NCBI GenBank assembly: GCA_002171615.1
Contig: NHEF01000010.1
Span: 91,017-155,016 of the forward strand
Origin: Gammaproteobacteria bacterium TMED78
Lineage (GTDB): Bacteria > Pseudomonadota > Gammaproteobacteria > Steroidobacterales > Rariloculaceae
Direction of reading: 5' to 3'
Length of the DNA stretch: 64,000 bases
The translations under genes and the position numbers were made by a program. How positions within the stretch are numbered: position 1 is the stretch's first letter; each line of letters begins with the position of its first letter. Shown in pieces: positions 20,584 through 30,989 of the stretch. Below the pieces are notes generated by a model. That model saw only the letters and a program-made list of their open reading frames with translations, was not told the DNA's origin and ran no database searches.

Positions 20584-21807
20584 TTACCAACCCTGGAACC
20601 AAGTTTTCATTCGATCAAATAACCTAGATCCCCTTCCTAATCCTTCAGAACTTGTAACATCTACTTCCTTGCCAAAGATTAATAATCCCACTCCTGTAGC
20701 ATGGATTGGGTTTCTGACTACATCTACTAGACCATCTACATACTGAGGAATACCTAATCTAACGGGCATATGGAATATTTCTTCAGCTAACTCAACAGCT
20801 CCCTCCATTTTCGAGCAACCACCAGTTAAAACTATGCCAGCTGCTACTAAGTCCTCAAAGCCAGATCTTCTAAGCTCATCCCTAACAAGAGAAAATAACT
20901 CTTCATATCTTGGTTCTACTACCTCAGCTAGTGTCTGCCTTGACAATCTCCTAGATGGTCGATCACCAACACTAGGCACCTCAATAGTTTCGTCTTGGTT
21001 TGCTAACTGAGAAAGCGCGCAAGCATATTTAATCTTAATTTCTTCAGCATATTGTGTTGGGGTTCTCAATGAAACTGCTATATCATTAGTTACCTGGTCA
21101 CCAGCAATAGGTATTACTGCAGTATGCTGTATAGCTCCTCCTCCACATACTGCAATATCAGTTGTGCCCCCTCCCATATCTATCAAACAAACTCCTAGTT
21201 CTTTTTCATCCTCGGTTAGTACTGAGTAACTAGAAGCAAGTTGCTCGAGAACAATATCATTAACCTCAAGACCACACCTTTGAATACATTTAACGATATT
21301 CTGAGCTGCGCTCACAGCACCCGTAACAAGGTGAACTTTAGCTTCTAGCCTAACACCCGACATTCCTATTGGTTCACGAATACCTTCTTGGTGGTCAATC
21401 AAAAATTCTTGTGGCAAAACATGTAAAATTCTTTGGTCAGATGGGATAGCTACTGCTCTTGCAGCATCTATAACTCTCTCTACGTCTCCTGAGCTGACCT
21501 CTCTATCAAGAATTGCAACTATTCCATGAGAATTTATACTTTTAACATGGCTTCCTGCGATGCCAGCAAATACAGTATCTATTTCACATCCCGCCATAAG
21601 CTCAGCTTCTTCGACAGATCTTTGGATAGATTGGACAGTAGATTCAATATTTACTACTACGCCTCTTTTTAAGCCTCTTGAAGGGTGTGATCCTATCCCT
21701 ATAACTTCCAGATTATTTTCTTCAGACATCTCTCCTACAATTGTCACAACTTTTGAAGTACCAATATCTAATCCAACTACAAGATTCCTTTCTTCTTTTT
21801 TAGCCAA
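20584..21807 (-). CDS. ftsA: Cell-division protein FtsA
   Basis: A 407-residue actin-like ATPase that anchors FtsZ filaments to the membrane. It shows the ATPase phosphate-1 motif LDIGTSKV, phosphate-2 LIDMGGGTTD and adenosine motif IVLTGGCSKMEG, and a C-terminal amphipathic helix (SRLFDRMKTWFQGW) for membrane attachment. The start codon is TTG at 21807, supported by AGGTGA six bases upstream. It lies between ftsQ and ftsZ in the dcw cluster. Confidence 0.97.
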   Translation of the reverse strand: MAKKEERNLVVGLDIGTSKVVTIVGEMSEENNLEVIGIGSHPSRGLKRGVVVNIESTVQSIQRSVEEAELMAGCEIDTVFAGIAGSHVKSINSHGIVAILDREVSSGDVERVIDAARAVAIPSDQRILHVLPQEFLIDHQEGIREPIGMSGVRLEAKVHLVTGAVSAAQNIVKCIQRCGLEVNDIVLEQLASSYSVLTEDEKELGVCLIDMGGGTTDIAVCGGGAIQHTAVIPIAGDQVTNDIAVSLRTPTQYAEEIKIKYACALSQLANQDETIEVPSVGDRPSRRLSRQTLAEVVEPRYEELFSLVRDELRRSGFEDLVAAGIVLTGGCSKMEGAVELAEEIFHMPVRLGIPQYVDGLVDVVRNPIHATGVGLLIFGKEVDVTSSEGLGRGSRLFDRMKTWFQGW

Positions 21808-21835
21808 TTATAATCACCTCTCTAATTTACATTTT

Positions 21836-22576
21836 TCAAAATTTTGCTAAATGGTTAACTTGAGTACTTTCCCAACCAACAGAAAAGCCACTTTCATATC
21901 TCATATCAATATATGAGATACGACTTAAGTCGTTCTTAAAATTTGGTATAACTAAATCAAATAACCGAATAGTCCTACTATCTATATCTTTTCTCCCAAG
22001 ACGAATCTTAGGGCCGCCATTAAAGGAAATTATCCACGACGATCTTTCATCTATAGAAATAAACTCTAAATCAAGATTAGCTTTTTCTAGAAAATCTTTT
22101 AACTCAAAATACTTTTTAGCAATTTTTAGTTCTGATCCATTTGGACCAAAAAGATTTGGTAGCTCTGGGAAATTATAATTTTTCCTACTTAAAAATATCT
22201 CTCCTCTACTATTGAGAAGGCTATCATTATTCCATATTGCAGAAGGAACCTGCTCATATATTCTAACTGAGATTTTATTTGGCCATCTTCTAGCAATCTC
22301 TACATTATCAACCCAGTTAAGCTTCTCTAAATCTTTTTCTAGTGATCTTATTTCAATACTAAAAAACCCTTTTCCTAGCGCTTGAGAAAATATTTCCTCT
22401 ACTTGTATTGGGTTTACTCTTTGAAATACACCAACTAGCTCTAATTTTTGAATTGGTGTATCAACAAATATTTTGGAAAATAAAAAAATAGATACTATTA
22501 ATATAGTTACTAATGAAGAATTAATTAACCATCTTAAATTGTATGATTTTTTTCGTTTTTTAATAATATTAATCAC
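21836..22576 (-). CDS. ftsQ: Cell-division protein FtsQ
   Basis: A 246-residue bitopic membrane protein that recruits FtsB/FtsL and later proteins. It has a Lys-rich cytoplasmic start, one transmembrane segment (about residues 18-38), a POTRA domain (IQKLELVGVFQRVNPIQV) and a beta domain with the MRY-type ending IDMRYESGFSVGW. I take the GTG at 22576 as the start, with TGGGA at good distance; a longer reading from TTG at 22615 would overlap murB by 26 bases. There is no ddl gene between murB and ftsQ. Confidence 0.9.
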   Translation of the reverse strand: MINIIKKRKKSYNLRWLINSSLVTILIVSIFLFSKIFVDTPIQKLELVGVFQRVNPIQVEEIFSQALGKGFFSIEIRSLEKDLEKLNWVDNVEIARRWPNKISVRIYEQVPSAIWNNDSLLNSRGEIFLSRKNYNFPELPNLFGPNGSELKIAKKYFELKDFLEKANLDLEFISIDERSSWIISFNGGPKIRLGRKDIDSRTIRLFDLVIPNFKNDLSRISYIDMRYESGFSVGWESTQVNHLAKF

Positions 22577-22589
22577 TAGTCTATTCCCA

Positions 22590-23498
22590 TTAAGTATTAA
22601 TATGATGTTGGCCAATAATTTTTACTTCTAATTCTAGCTCTATACCAAATTTATCTTTTACTTTTTCTTTAATTCTAAAAATTAATTCTTCAATATCTGA
22701 AGCTTTAGCTGATCCTAAGTTAATAATAAAATTTGCATGCTTTTTTGAAACTTCGGCATCTCCTATTCTCAAGCCCTTTAATCCCGCTTCATCAATTAAT
22801 TTCGCTGCAAAGCTATTTTCAGGATTCCTAAAGACAGATCCACAGCTTCTTAGGCCTATAGGTTGTGTTTTCCCTCTTTTATTCAACATTTTTTTCGTTT
22901 GACTTATATTTACTTTTTCATTTCTCGTCAAATTAAAAGTGGCCCCTATAAACCACTCTTCTTGTTTGCTTTCAACAGACCTATAATTAACTTCATACTC
23001 TTGAGGGGTTCTTTCTCTAATCTCTCCCTTTCTATCTATAGTTTCTACAGATTCAATATACTCCCAAGTCTCTTTTCCAAATGCACCGGCATTCATTGCT
23101 AGAGCCCCTCCTAATGTTCCTGGAATACCCGCAAAAAAAGATGTTGGTGATAGCTTTAATCTCACACATTTTTTAGAAAAAATAGCGCAAGGCAAACCTG
23201 AACTAACTTTTATTCTATTATTATCTAGTTCTTCAAATTCTCTAGGCAAGTCTAAAGTACATATCATTACTCCTTTGAAACCACCATCTCTTACCAGTAA
23301 ATTTGATCCCAATCCTACCCAATAGATTTCTACATCTTGATCTAAATCTTTTAGAAATCTAGCAAGGATAGAGATTTTATTAGGCTTAAAGAATAAATCT
23401 ACATTGCCCCCAACCTTCCATGATGTATGTTTAAACATAGGCTCATCTTTCATCAATAGAGAAGGATCTATAGTGTAATTTTTTTCAACTTTATTCAT
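22590..23498 (-). CDS. murB: UDP-N-acetylenolpyruvoylglucosamine reductase
   Basis: A 302-residue FAD-dependent reductase that makes UDP-N-acetylmuramate. It has the FAD-binding VGLGSNLLVRDGGF motif and the substrate-domain stretch RSCGSVFRNP, whose serine is the proton donor position in type I MurB. The ATG at 23498 overlaps the murC stop as ATGA and agrees with family length; an ATG at 23540 would overlap murC by 46 bases. murC-murB-ftsQ is the order here, whereas enterics have murC-ddlB-ftsQ. Confidence 0.94.
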   Translation of the reverse strand: MNKVEKNYTIDPSLLMKDEPMFKHTSWKVGGNVDLFFKPNKISILARFLKDLDQDVEIYWVGLGSNLLVRDGGFKGVMICTLDLPREFEELDNNRIKVSSGLPCAIFSKKCVRLKLSPTSFFAGIPGTLGGALAMNAGAFGKETWEYIESVETIDRKGEIRERTPQEYEVNYRSVESKQEEWFIGATFNLTRNEKVNISQTKKMLNKRGKTQPIGLRSCGSVFRNPENSFAAKLIDEAGLKGLRIGDAEVSKKHANFIINLGSAKASDIEELIFRIKEKVKDKFGIELELEVKIIGQHHINT

Positions 23499-24916
23499 GA
23501 AACCAATCCAACTGGCTTTTTCACCTGCAAAGAAAAACATAAATTCTTTGAAGTATCTCCTATGCTTCCAGCACCTATAGTTAATAATATATCTTTAGGA
23601 TGAATAATTTTTTTTAGGATTTTTGGTAATAACTGAATATCATTAAGAAAAATAGGCTCTAGATTGCTACTTAGCCTGACTGCTCTTGTTAAAGATTTGC
23701 TATTAATTCCACTTATAGGTTTTTCTCCAGCAGAAAATATCTCTGTAATAATAAGAAAATCTACCTTAGAAAGACTCTCAACAAAATCATCAAATAGATC
23801 TTTCGTTCTAGAGTATCTATGTGGTTGGAAAATAGTTAAAAGCCTTCGGTTCGGCCAAATATCTCTAATTGCATTTATAGTAGAATCTATTTCTGTAGGG
23901 TGGTGAGCATAATCGTCAATTAGATTAATTATGCCATTTTCAGTAACTATATTTTCAGTAATGCAGAACCTTCTATCAATTCCTGAGAAACTATTTAATG
24001 ATTTTTTTATAATATCTTCTTTTATATCCAACTCAAGACCAATAGCTATAGAAGCTAAAGTATTTTGTATATTGTGAGAACCGGGTAGAGTTGATTTTAT
24101 ATCCAATAAAAATTTATTTTTTCGGTAAACTTTAAATGAAGTGCATATTCCTTCTCTTCTAATCTCTTTTACTCTTATTTCAGCATCCTGATTAAAACCA
24201 TATGTAATAACCCTCCTATTTATTTTATTTAGAATACTTCTAACATTTTCATCATCAATACACATAACAGCCATTCCATCAAATGGCAGATTATGTATAA
24301 AATCAATAAATCCTAATTTCAATTTTTCAATACTATTCTCATAACTATCTAAATGATCATTATCTATATTTGTCACTACTGCTATTTTTGGCTGAAGATG
24401 CAAAAAAGATGTATCGCTTTCATCAGCTTCGGCAACAAGAAATTTACCTAATCCTAGTCTTGCATTAGTATTTGTTCCATGAAGCTTTCCCCCTATTACA
24501 AATGTTGGATCTAGATTGCCTTCTGCAAGCATATTTGCTATTAAACTAGTTGTTGTTGTCTTCCCATGAGTGCCCGAAATTGCTATACCAAATCTAAACC
24601 TCATAAGCTCTGCCAACATTTCTGCTCTTTTCATAATTGGAATTTTTATTTTTTTTGCTTCTTTTATTTCTATGTTATTTCTAGGCACTGCACTTGAAGC
24701 AACTAATAACTCTGCATTAATAATATTTTCTTTTTTATGCCCTCTAAATATCTTTATTCCTAATTTACTCAATCTCTTAGTTGTATCAGTTAAGCTTAAA
24801 TCAGAGCCTTGTACTATAAATCCTAAATTATGTAGTACTTCGGCTATCCCACTCATGCCTGATCCACCGATACCAACAAAATGAATTACATTAAAATTTT
24901 TAGATTTTCTATCCAT
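23495..24916 (-). CDS. murC: UDP-N-acetylmuramate--L-alanine ligase
   Basis: A 473-residue Mur ligase with an N-terminal UDP-binding Rossmann domain (HFVGIGGSGMSGIAEVL), the P-loop SGTHGKTTTTS, and the central and C-terminal ligase motifs (DDYAHHPTEI, FQPHRYSRT). It adds L-alanine as the first residue of the murein stem peptide. Three bases separate it from murG; murB overlaps its end. Confidence 0.97.
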   Translation of the reverse strand: MDRKSKNFNVIHFVGIGGSGMSGIAEVLHNLGFIVQGSDLSLTDTTKRLSKLGIKIFRGHKKENIINAELLVASSAVPRNNIEIKEAKKIKIPIMKRAEMLAELMRFRFGIAISGTHGKTTTTSLIANMLAEGNLDPTFVIGGKLHGTNTNARLGLGKFLVAEADESDTSFLHLQPKIAVVTNIDNDHLDSYENSIEKLKLGFIDFIHNLPFDGMAVMCIDDENVRSILNKINRRVITYGFNQDAEIRVKEIRREGICTSFKVYRKNKFLLDIKSTLPGSHNIQNTLASIAIGLELDIKEDIIKKSLNSFSGIDRRFCITENIVTENGIINLIDDYAHHPTEIDSTINAIRDIWPNRRLLTIFQPHRYSRTKDLFDDFVESLSKVDFLIITEIFSAGEKPISGINSKSLTRAVRLSSNLEPIFLNDIQLLPKILKKIIHPKDILLTIGAGSIGDTSKNLCFSLQVKKPVGLVS

Positions 24917-24919
24917 AAT

Positions 24920-26014
24920 TTATATACGATTAGCAAATTTAATACATGTATCTGCTAATATCTTTGTTGCTCCTCTTTTAGCGTTTTTTCTTGCGTTATT
25001 GGCTAAATTAATTAGTTCTTTTTTATTTTTACACAAATTTATAATTTTCTTTCTTGATAATTTAAGCCCTAGCTCATTTTCTAATATAATCAAACCTGCC
25101 CCATTCGAACAAAAACTAATTGCATTCTTATATTGATGATTGTCTATTGAATTAGGCAATGGAATTAAAATTGCACCAATGCCAACAATTTCTAACTCTG
25201 AAATAGTTAGTGCACCTGCTCTACATACTACGATATCAGCCCATTTATAAGCATCAGCAATATTAAAAATAAAATTCTCTACCTTAGCCTTTACTTCATA
25301 ATTTTTATATATATCTTCTATAGAAGACTTATCCTTACCTACTTGATGCCAAACATTTAAATCTATATCTCTTTTTACCTCTTTCAGGATCTTAGGTATC
25401 TTAAAGTTTAAAGCTCTAGATCCTTGGCTCCCACCTAAAACAAGTATATTTATGACTAATTTTTTTTCTAATCTTTCAAAAAATCGCTCTTCCGGTGACA
25501 AAATATTTAAAATAGATTTTCTTATTGGATTGCCAATTATTTTAGATTCAACCTTATCTGGAAAGCTATTTGGGAAAGCTGCAAAAATTTCGCTTGCAAA
25601 TTTAGCCAGTATTTTATTTGATGACCCAGCTATGGCATTTTGCTCATGAATCAATAACGGTCTTCTGGTTAACCAGGCAACAAATCCACCAGGACCAGAA
25701 ACGAAGCCCCCAAATCCGACTACAACTGAAGGATTACATTTATAAAATATAACTAAAGTCTGAATAATAGAAATCAATAATCTAAAAGGAGATAAAAGCC
25801 ACGCCAGATATCCCAAGCCTCTTAAACGAGGTACAGAAATCCAATTAATTTCTATGTTTGCCTCACTGACCAACTCTGCTTCTAAGCCTTTCTTTGTTCC
25901 TAACCAAACTACATCCTGAGATCTTTCCTTCAATTCTCTAGCTAATGCTAATCCTGGATATATATGCCCACCTGTGCCGCCAGCTACTATCATGATAGGT
26001 CTTTTTATCTTCAT
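24920..26014 (-). CDS. murG: Undecaprenyl-PP-MurNAc-pentapeptide GlcNAc transferase
   Basis: A 364-residue GT28 glycosyltransferase that makes lipid II on the inner face of the membrane. Signature glycine-rich loops are GGTGGHIYPGLALA near the start and VLGGSQGSRALN in the middle; the donor-site segment ADIVVCRAGALTISEL is also present. The ATG overlaps the ftsW stop as ATGA. Confidence 0.97.
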   Translation of the reverse strand: MKIKRPIMIVAGGTGGHIYPGLALARELKERSQDVVWLGTKKGLEAELVSEANIEINWISVPRLRGLGYLAWLLSPFRLLISIIQTLVIFYKCNPSVVVGFGGFVSGPGGFVAWLTRRPLLIHEQNAIAGSSNKILAKFASEIFAAFPNSFPDKVESKIIGNPIRKSILNILSPEERFFERLEKKLVINILVLGGSQGSRALNFKIPKILKEVKRDIDLNVWHQVGKDKSSIEDIYKNYEVKAKVENFIFNIADAYKWADIVVCRAGALTISELEIVGIGAILIPLPNSIDNHQYKNAISFCSNGAGLIILENELGLKLSRKKIINLCKNKKELINLANNARKNAKRGATKILADTCIKFANRI

Positions 26015-27168
26015 CTTCTTTTACCTTTTATTTTTATTTTTTTATCGCATGTAATTACTTCATGATGAATCCTGATTAAGATTGCCAAGGATATAAGAGT
26101 AATAATAATGCTCATTCGTCCATAGCTAAATAAAGGAAGAGTTAGTCCCTTGGTAGGTAAAAGGCCTGCGCTTACTCCCATATTTATAAACACTTGAACT
26201 CCTAATGCCATACCTATACCAGATGAAAGAAGAGCCTGAAATAGCATACCTTTTTCAATTGCTTTATTACTATTTGAAATAGCCTTGTAAACTAGAATAC
26301 CAAATAAAATTATTGTTATCGTTACCCCTACTAATCCAAACTCCTCTGATAAAACAGCAAAAATAAAATCAGTATGTGCTTCGGGCAAATAAAATAATTT
26401 CTGAACACTAGAGCCTAAACCTACTCCAAAAAAATCGCCTCTTCCTATTGCTATTAATGATTGAGTTAACTGATAGCCACTATTTTCTGAGTCAGCCCAT
26501 GGATCTAAGAATCCAGTAAGTCTTGCTAATCTATAAGGCTCGGAAAATGCTGCTAATAATAATGATGAAAAGACAATTAGAAATGAGAATAGAAAATCTC
26601 TTATCCTCGCTCCTCCAATAAATAATAATCCTAAGCTAGTAATCATTAAAACAACAGTTGCACCAAAATCAGGTTCAGATAATAATAAAAATGAAGCTAA
26701 AGCTATTAAAAATAATGGCTTAAGAAAACCAGATAAACTTTCCCTAAGTGTAGATTGGTGACGTACTATATATCCCGATAAATAAATTATTAAACATAAT
26801 CTTGCTGGCTCTGAAGGCTGAAGTCTCAGTGGACCCAGTACTATCCACCTAGTACTTCCGTTTACTGTATAGCCAATACTAGGGATAAATACTGAAATCA
26901 ATAAAGCAAATGCAATTATTAAAAAAATCCAATTTAATTTAAGCCAGTATTCAGTTGGCATGTACATACATATTAAGCCTAATATAAGGCCAATAGAAAT
27001 CGCAGTCATTTGTCTATATAAATAATAAAATGGTTCTGCAAAATCTCTATCAGCAATAGCAATAGAAGATGATGTAACCATAATTATTCCTAACACTAGT
27101 AGAAAAAAAATAGCTACTATCATGACTACATCAAAATGGAATTTATTTATCTTTTCTCTAAAGATCAT
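26011..27168 (-). CDS. ftsW: Septal peptidoglycan glycosyltransferase FtsW
   Basis: A 385-residue SEDS-family membrane protein with about ten transmembrane segments. Conserved segments are GSTRWIVLGPLRLQPSE, PDFGATVVL (containing the catalytic-type aspartate) and HTDFIFAVLSEEFG. FtsW polymerises lipid II at the septum together with FtsI. It overlaps both murD and murG by four bases. Confidence 0.97.
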   Translation of the reverse strand: MIFREKINKFHFDVVMIVAIFFLLVLGIIMVTSSSIAIADRDFAEPFYYLYRQMTAISIGLILGLICMYMPTEYWLKLNWIFLIIAFALLISVFIPSIGYTVNGSTRWIVLGPLRLQPSEPARLCLIIYLSGYIVRHQSTLRESLSGFLKPLFLIALASFLLLSEPDFGATVVLMITSLGLLFIGGARIRDFLFSFLIVFSSLLLAAFSEPYRLARLTGFLDPWADSENSGYQLTQSLIAIGRGDFFGVGLGSSVQKLFYLPEAHTDFIFAVLSEEFGLVGVTITIILFGILVYKAISNSNKAIEKGMLFQALLSSGIGMALGVQVFINMGVSAGLLPTKGLTLPLFSYGRMSIIITLISLAILIRIHHEVITCDKKIKIKGKRR

Positions 27169-28520
27169 TGTAAAAATTCCTCTACATATCGAATATAGTT
27201 ATCTCCCCTTTCAACATAATTACTGTACATATCAAAACTAGAGCAAGCGGGTGAAAGAATAATTGAGGCTCCATTAGAAGAAAGTTCCCATGCTCTCTCC
27301 ACAGCATCTTTCATGGATGAAGCATGCTTAACTGGACAAATACTACTTAGAGAATATTCTATATCTTTAGCAGACTCTCCTAGTACAACAGCTCCAATTA
27401 ACTTACCATTTGATGCCTTGCTCAATTCATTAAAATTAGCGCCCTTACTCCTCCCCCCAGCAATTAAAACTATAGGTTTTTTATAGCTGTTAATTGCTGC
27501 AATAGTTGAGCTAACATTTGTAGATTTAGAATCATTAATAAAAGATATACTCTGCTTTTCTCCTACTAATTCGCAACGATGAGGTAATCCCTTAAAACTT
27601 CTGAGACTTTTAAAATTAATCTCCCTATCTAATGAACTTGCTAACGCAATTGCTGCTAACACGTTTGACTCATTATGAGGCCCTTTAATATTTAAAGAAT
27701 CTACTGGCAGAATTTTTCTACCGAAACCTGAATACCAACGGATACCATCTATTATTTTTATACTAAAACCATCTTTAATATAACTCGCTTGAGAAAAAGG
27801 TAGACTATTTCTATCTTTTTCAACCATTTCCCTAACTGAAATATCATCATAGTTATAAACAGCTAGTTCAGAGAAATTAAATACTTTCTTTTTAATATTT
27901 TTATAATTTTGTAGAGTAATATGTCTATCTAAATGATCAGGATATATATTCAAAATAGCTGCTGCTTTAGAATAAGGGTTATCAGTAATATCTAATTGAA
28001 AACTTGATAACTCTAGGATATAAATCTCAATATCTTTATTAATCAGATCTAAAGCTGGTATGCCTAAATTTCCACCGGCAGCTACTTTTATCCCATTTTC
28101 TGTGAATAGGTGCTCTAATAAGGAAACAACTGTACTCTTACCATTAGTGCCTGTAATCGCTAATATTGGTTTAGAAACTTTTTTAATAAAAATTTCTATA
28201 TCGCTCACGATTGGTATTTCATTATTTTTTGCTTCAGTAAGTATCGGTGCATTCTTTTCTATGCCTGGAGAAACAATAACCAGATCTTTATCTCTTAACC
28301 AAGAAATATCTAAAGTTTCTAGGTAAATACCAACTTTCTTTGATAGCTCTTTTTTACCATTGAGACCAGGAGGGTTAGCTCTACTATCAATTGCAGTTAC
28401 ATTATGTCCCTTTTTAGAAAAATAATTTGCGGCAGAAACACCTGTAACTCCTAGACCAAGGATTAGAGTTTCTAATCTCTTAGAATTAGACCTTATATTT
28501 TTAAATATATTTGTTTGCAT
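27165..28520 (-). CDS. murD: UDP-N-acetylmuramoylalanine--D-glutamate ligase
   Basis: A 451-residue Mur ligase adding D-glutamate to UDP-MurNAc-L-Ala. It has the N-terminal LGLGVTGVSAANYF motif, P-loop TGTNGKSTV and the ligase segment FINDSKSTNVSSTIAA. Gap to mraY is six bases; its stop overlaps the ftsW start. Confidence 0.97.
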   Translation of the reverse strand: MQTNIFKNIRSNSKRLETLILGLGVTGVSAANYFSKKGHNVTAIDSRANPPGLNGKKELSKKVGIYLETLDISWLRDKDLVIVSPGIEKNAPILTEAKNNEIPIVSDIEIFIKKVSKPILAITGTNGKSTVVSLLEHLFTENGIKVAAGGNLGIPALDLINKDIEIYILELSSFQLDITDNPYSKAAAILNIYPDHLDRHITLQNYKNIKKKVFNFSELAVYNYDDISVREMVEKDRNSLPFSQASYIKDGFSIKIIDGIRWYSGFGRKILPVDSLNIKGPHNESNVLAAIALASSLDREINFKSLRSFKGLPHRCELVGEKQSISFINDSKSTNVSSTIAAINSYKKPIVLIAGGRSKGANFNELSKASNGKLIGAVVLGESAKDIEYSLSSICPVKHASSMKDAVERAWELSSNGASIILSPACSSFDMYSNYVERGDNYIRYVEEFLQ

Positions 28521-28526
28521 TATAGT

Positions 28527-29615
28527 TTATCTTATCTTAAGACTGGCTAAACCAATCAATACGAGGATTACTGTTATTATCCAAAACCTTACAATAACTT
28601 TTGGCTCTGCCCATCCTTTTAATTCATAATGATGATGGAGTGGGGCCATTCGAAAAACTCTACGGCCAGTAATTTTAAAAGATAAAACCTGAACAATAAC
28701 TGATAAGGTTTCAACTACAAATACCCCTCCCATGATAAAAAGTACTAGCTCTTGTCTCACTATAACTGCTACTAACCCTATAGCAGCCCCAATACCTAAG
28801 GACCCTATATCTCCCATAAAGACCTGGGCAGGATAGGTGTTAAACCATAAGAAACCCAGGCCTGCCCCAGCCAAGGCTGCACAAAAAATTAATAATTCTC
28901 CAGTTCCAGCAATATAAGGGATATCAAGATAAGTCGAAAAATTTACATTCCCAGTAGCATAAGCAAATATGCCTAAAGCACTAATTATCATTACAGAAGG
29001 CATTATTGCTAACCCATCTAAGCCATCAGTTAAATTAACCGCATTTGATGTTCCAACGATAACCAAAGAAGAAAAAATAATATAAGAATAAAATCCTAGA
29101 GGAATAGATAAGCTTTTTAAATATGGTATAAGAAGAGCTCTTTCGGCATCAGGATTCTCAGCTAAAATATAGATAAATGAAGAGCTAATTAATGCCAATA
29201 AAGACTGAAAAATAAATTTTTTGTATGCACCTAAGCCTTTAGAGTTTTTATAATAAAGCTTTTTATAATCATCTACAAATCCTATAACACTAAAAAGAAT
29301 AGTAGTAAATAACATAATCCAAATAAAGCGATTACTTAAATCTGACCACAGTAAAGTACTTACTACTATAGACAATAAGATCAGAACACCACCCATTGTA
29401 GGAGTTCCAGATTTAACTAAATGAGATTTTGGACCGAGCTCCCTAACAGGCTGACCCAAACTTCCTATTGATAGCTTTCTTATAAAAAAAGGGCCTAAAA
29501 TCAAAGAAAATAATAATGATGTTAGAGAAGCAAGTATACCTCTCAATGTAGAATAATTTAACACGCTAAAATTATCGTTAAATTGAGATAAGTAATCTGC
29601 TAGCAATATCATCAT
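28527..29615 (-). CDS. mraY: Phospho-N-acetylmuramoyl-pentapeptide transferase
   Basis: A 362-residue, ten-helix membrane enzyme that transfers phospho-MurNAc-pentapeptide to undecaprenyl phosphate, making lipid I. Catalytic motifs are [18 protein letters not shown] and FMGDIGSLG, with MAPLHHHYE in the last loop. Two ATG codons in a row form the start; either is possible. It follows murF after 15 bases. Confidence 0.97.
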   Translation of the reverse strand: MMILLADYLSQFNDNFSVLNYSTLRGILASLTSLLFSLILGPFFIRKLSIGSLGQPVRELGPKSHLVKSGTPTMGGVLILLSIVVSTLLWSDLSNRFIWIMLFTTILFSVIGFVDDYKKLYYKNSKGLGAYKKFIFQSLLALISSSFIYILAENPDAERALLIPYLKSLSIPLGFYSYIIFSSLVIVGTSNAVNLTDGLDGLAIMPSVMIISALGIFAYATGNVNFSTYLDIPYIAGTGELLIFCAALAGAGLGFLWFNTYPAQVFMGDIGSLGIGAAIGLVAVIVRQELVLFIMGGVFVVETLSVIVQVLSFKITGRRVFRMAPLHHHYELKGWAEPKVIVRFWIITVILVLIGLASLKIR

Positions 29616-29630
29616 AATTATTTCTCTTTT

Positions 29631-30989
29631 CTATCCATCATTTTTTTGAACTAACTCATCAATTATGCTTTCCATTTTCATAAATCTAGAACCCTTTACT
29701 AAAACCATTACGTCTTTATCAAGATAGCTTTCTATTCTAGATATTAGTTTTGTCTTATTATCAAAAGATTCTGAACCACTACCAAATTCAATAGATGCTA
29801 ATTTAGCTAAATCTCCAATTGTAAAAAAAATATCGCATTTTCCAATTGCATACCTACCTATCTCAGAATGAAACTTTTCTTTAGAGCTACCTAGCTCTGC
29901 CATATCTCCAAATATGAATATTCTTTTTCCTTCAAAACTTGAAAGATAATCGATAGCAGCTTTAGTTGAAATAGGATTAGCATTATATGTATCATCTAAT
30001 ATAGTTGATTTTTTCTTCCCTAAAAGAGGACAAAGCCTCCCTTTAACTTTTTTGACACTAGATAAACCACTAACAATATCTTTTGGCTTGATTCCACTAA
30101 TATAGCCTACTAAACTAGCGGCTAATGCATTTAGAATATTATGACTACCTAGCAAGGGTAGATCTACATCAATTAAAGTTTTGTCTGGTAGGCAAATTTT
30201 AAAAAGAGAATTGCCATTGATATATTCTATCTGGCTAGCAATAAAACAATCAGCATTCTCATCAGTACCGAATGTTATAGTATTTCTTGCTTTGCTTTTA
30301 TTTTTCCAATAACTATAGAAAGAGTCATCAGCGTTAATTATTGCTGTGCCATCAATAGGCGATAAGTAATCTAAAATCTCTCCCTTAGCTTTAGCTACAT
30401 CATTCACTGATCCAAATCCCTCTAAGTGTGAGGGGCCTACATTTGTAATCAATCCTATTGTTGGCTCAGCTATTGAGCTAAGATAGGAAATCTCTCCAGG
30501 ATGATTTGCTCCTAACTCTAAAACTAGCACTTCATCTTTTTCTTCTAAATCTATTAGAGTCATTGGTAAGCCAACTTCATTATTATTATTTTCTCTAGTT
30601 ATACAAATTTTATATGTTTGTTTAAAAATACTTGATATCAATTCCTTTACAGTTGTCTTGCCGTTACTCCCAGTTATTGCTATCACTGGTAATTTAAAAT
30701 TACTTCTCCAAGATTTAGCCAAAATCCCTAATGCTATTTTTGTGTCTTCAACTTCGATTTGAGGTAAATTACTTTTTAATTTTTTAGATACTATTGCCGC
30801 AATAGCACCTTTCCTCTCTGCTTCAGAAATAAATTCATTACCATCAAAATTCTTCCCCTCTAGGGCGACAAAAAGAGCCCCTTTAGCTATGCTTCTAGTA
30901 TCGGTACTTATTGACTTAAAGTTTAAGTTCTCTCCAGTGAAATCTTTACTTAACTTTTGAGCTACTGATAATATTCTTCCTGACATCAT
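29631..30989 (-). CDS. murF: UDP-MurNAc-tripeptide--D-alanyl-D-alanine ligase
   Basis: A 452-residue Mur ligase that adds the D-Ala-D-Ala dipeptide. It has the MurF N-terminal domain (FKSISTDTRSIAKGALFVAL), P-loop TGSNGKTTVKE and the ligase motif LDDTYNANPIS. Its substrate D-Ala-D-Ala needs a Ddl ligase, which is not encoded in this cluster. The start overlaps the murE stop. Confidence 0.97.
   Translation of the reverse strand: MMSGRILSVAQKLSKDFTGENLNFKSISTDTRSIAKGALFVALEGKNFDGNEFISEAERKGAIAAIVSKKLKSNLPQIEVEDTKIALGILAKSWRSNFKLPVIAITGSNGKTTVKELISSIFKQTYKICITRENNNNEVGLPMTLIDLEEKDEVLVLELGANHPGEISYLSSIAEPTIGLITNVGPSHLEGFGSVNDVAKAKGEILDYLSPIDGTAIINADDSFYSYWKNKSKARNTITFGTDENADCFIASQIEYINGNSLFKICLPDKTLIDVDLPLLGSHNILNALAASLVGYISGIKPKDIVSGLSSVKKVKGRLCPLLGKKKSTILDDTYNANPISTKAAIDYLSSFEGKRIFIFGDMAELGSSKEKFHSEIGRYAIGKCDIFFTIGDLAKLASIEFGSGSESFDNKTKLISRIESYLDKDVMVLVKGSRFMKMESIIDELVQKNDG

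Noticed and set aside
22577..22615. Longer FtsQ from a TTG inside murB
   Set aside because: The extra 13 residues are hydrophobic and unlike FtsQ N-termini, and the GTG at 22576 has a better ribosome-binding site.
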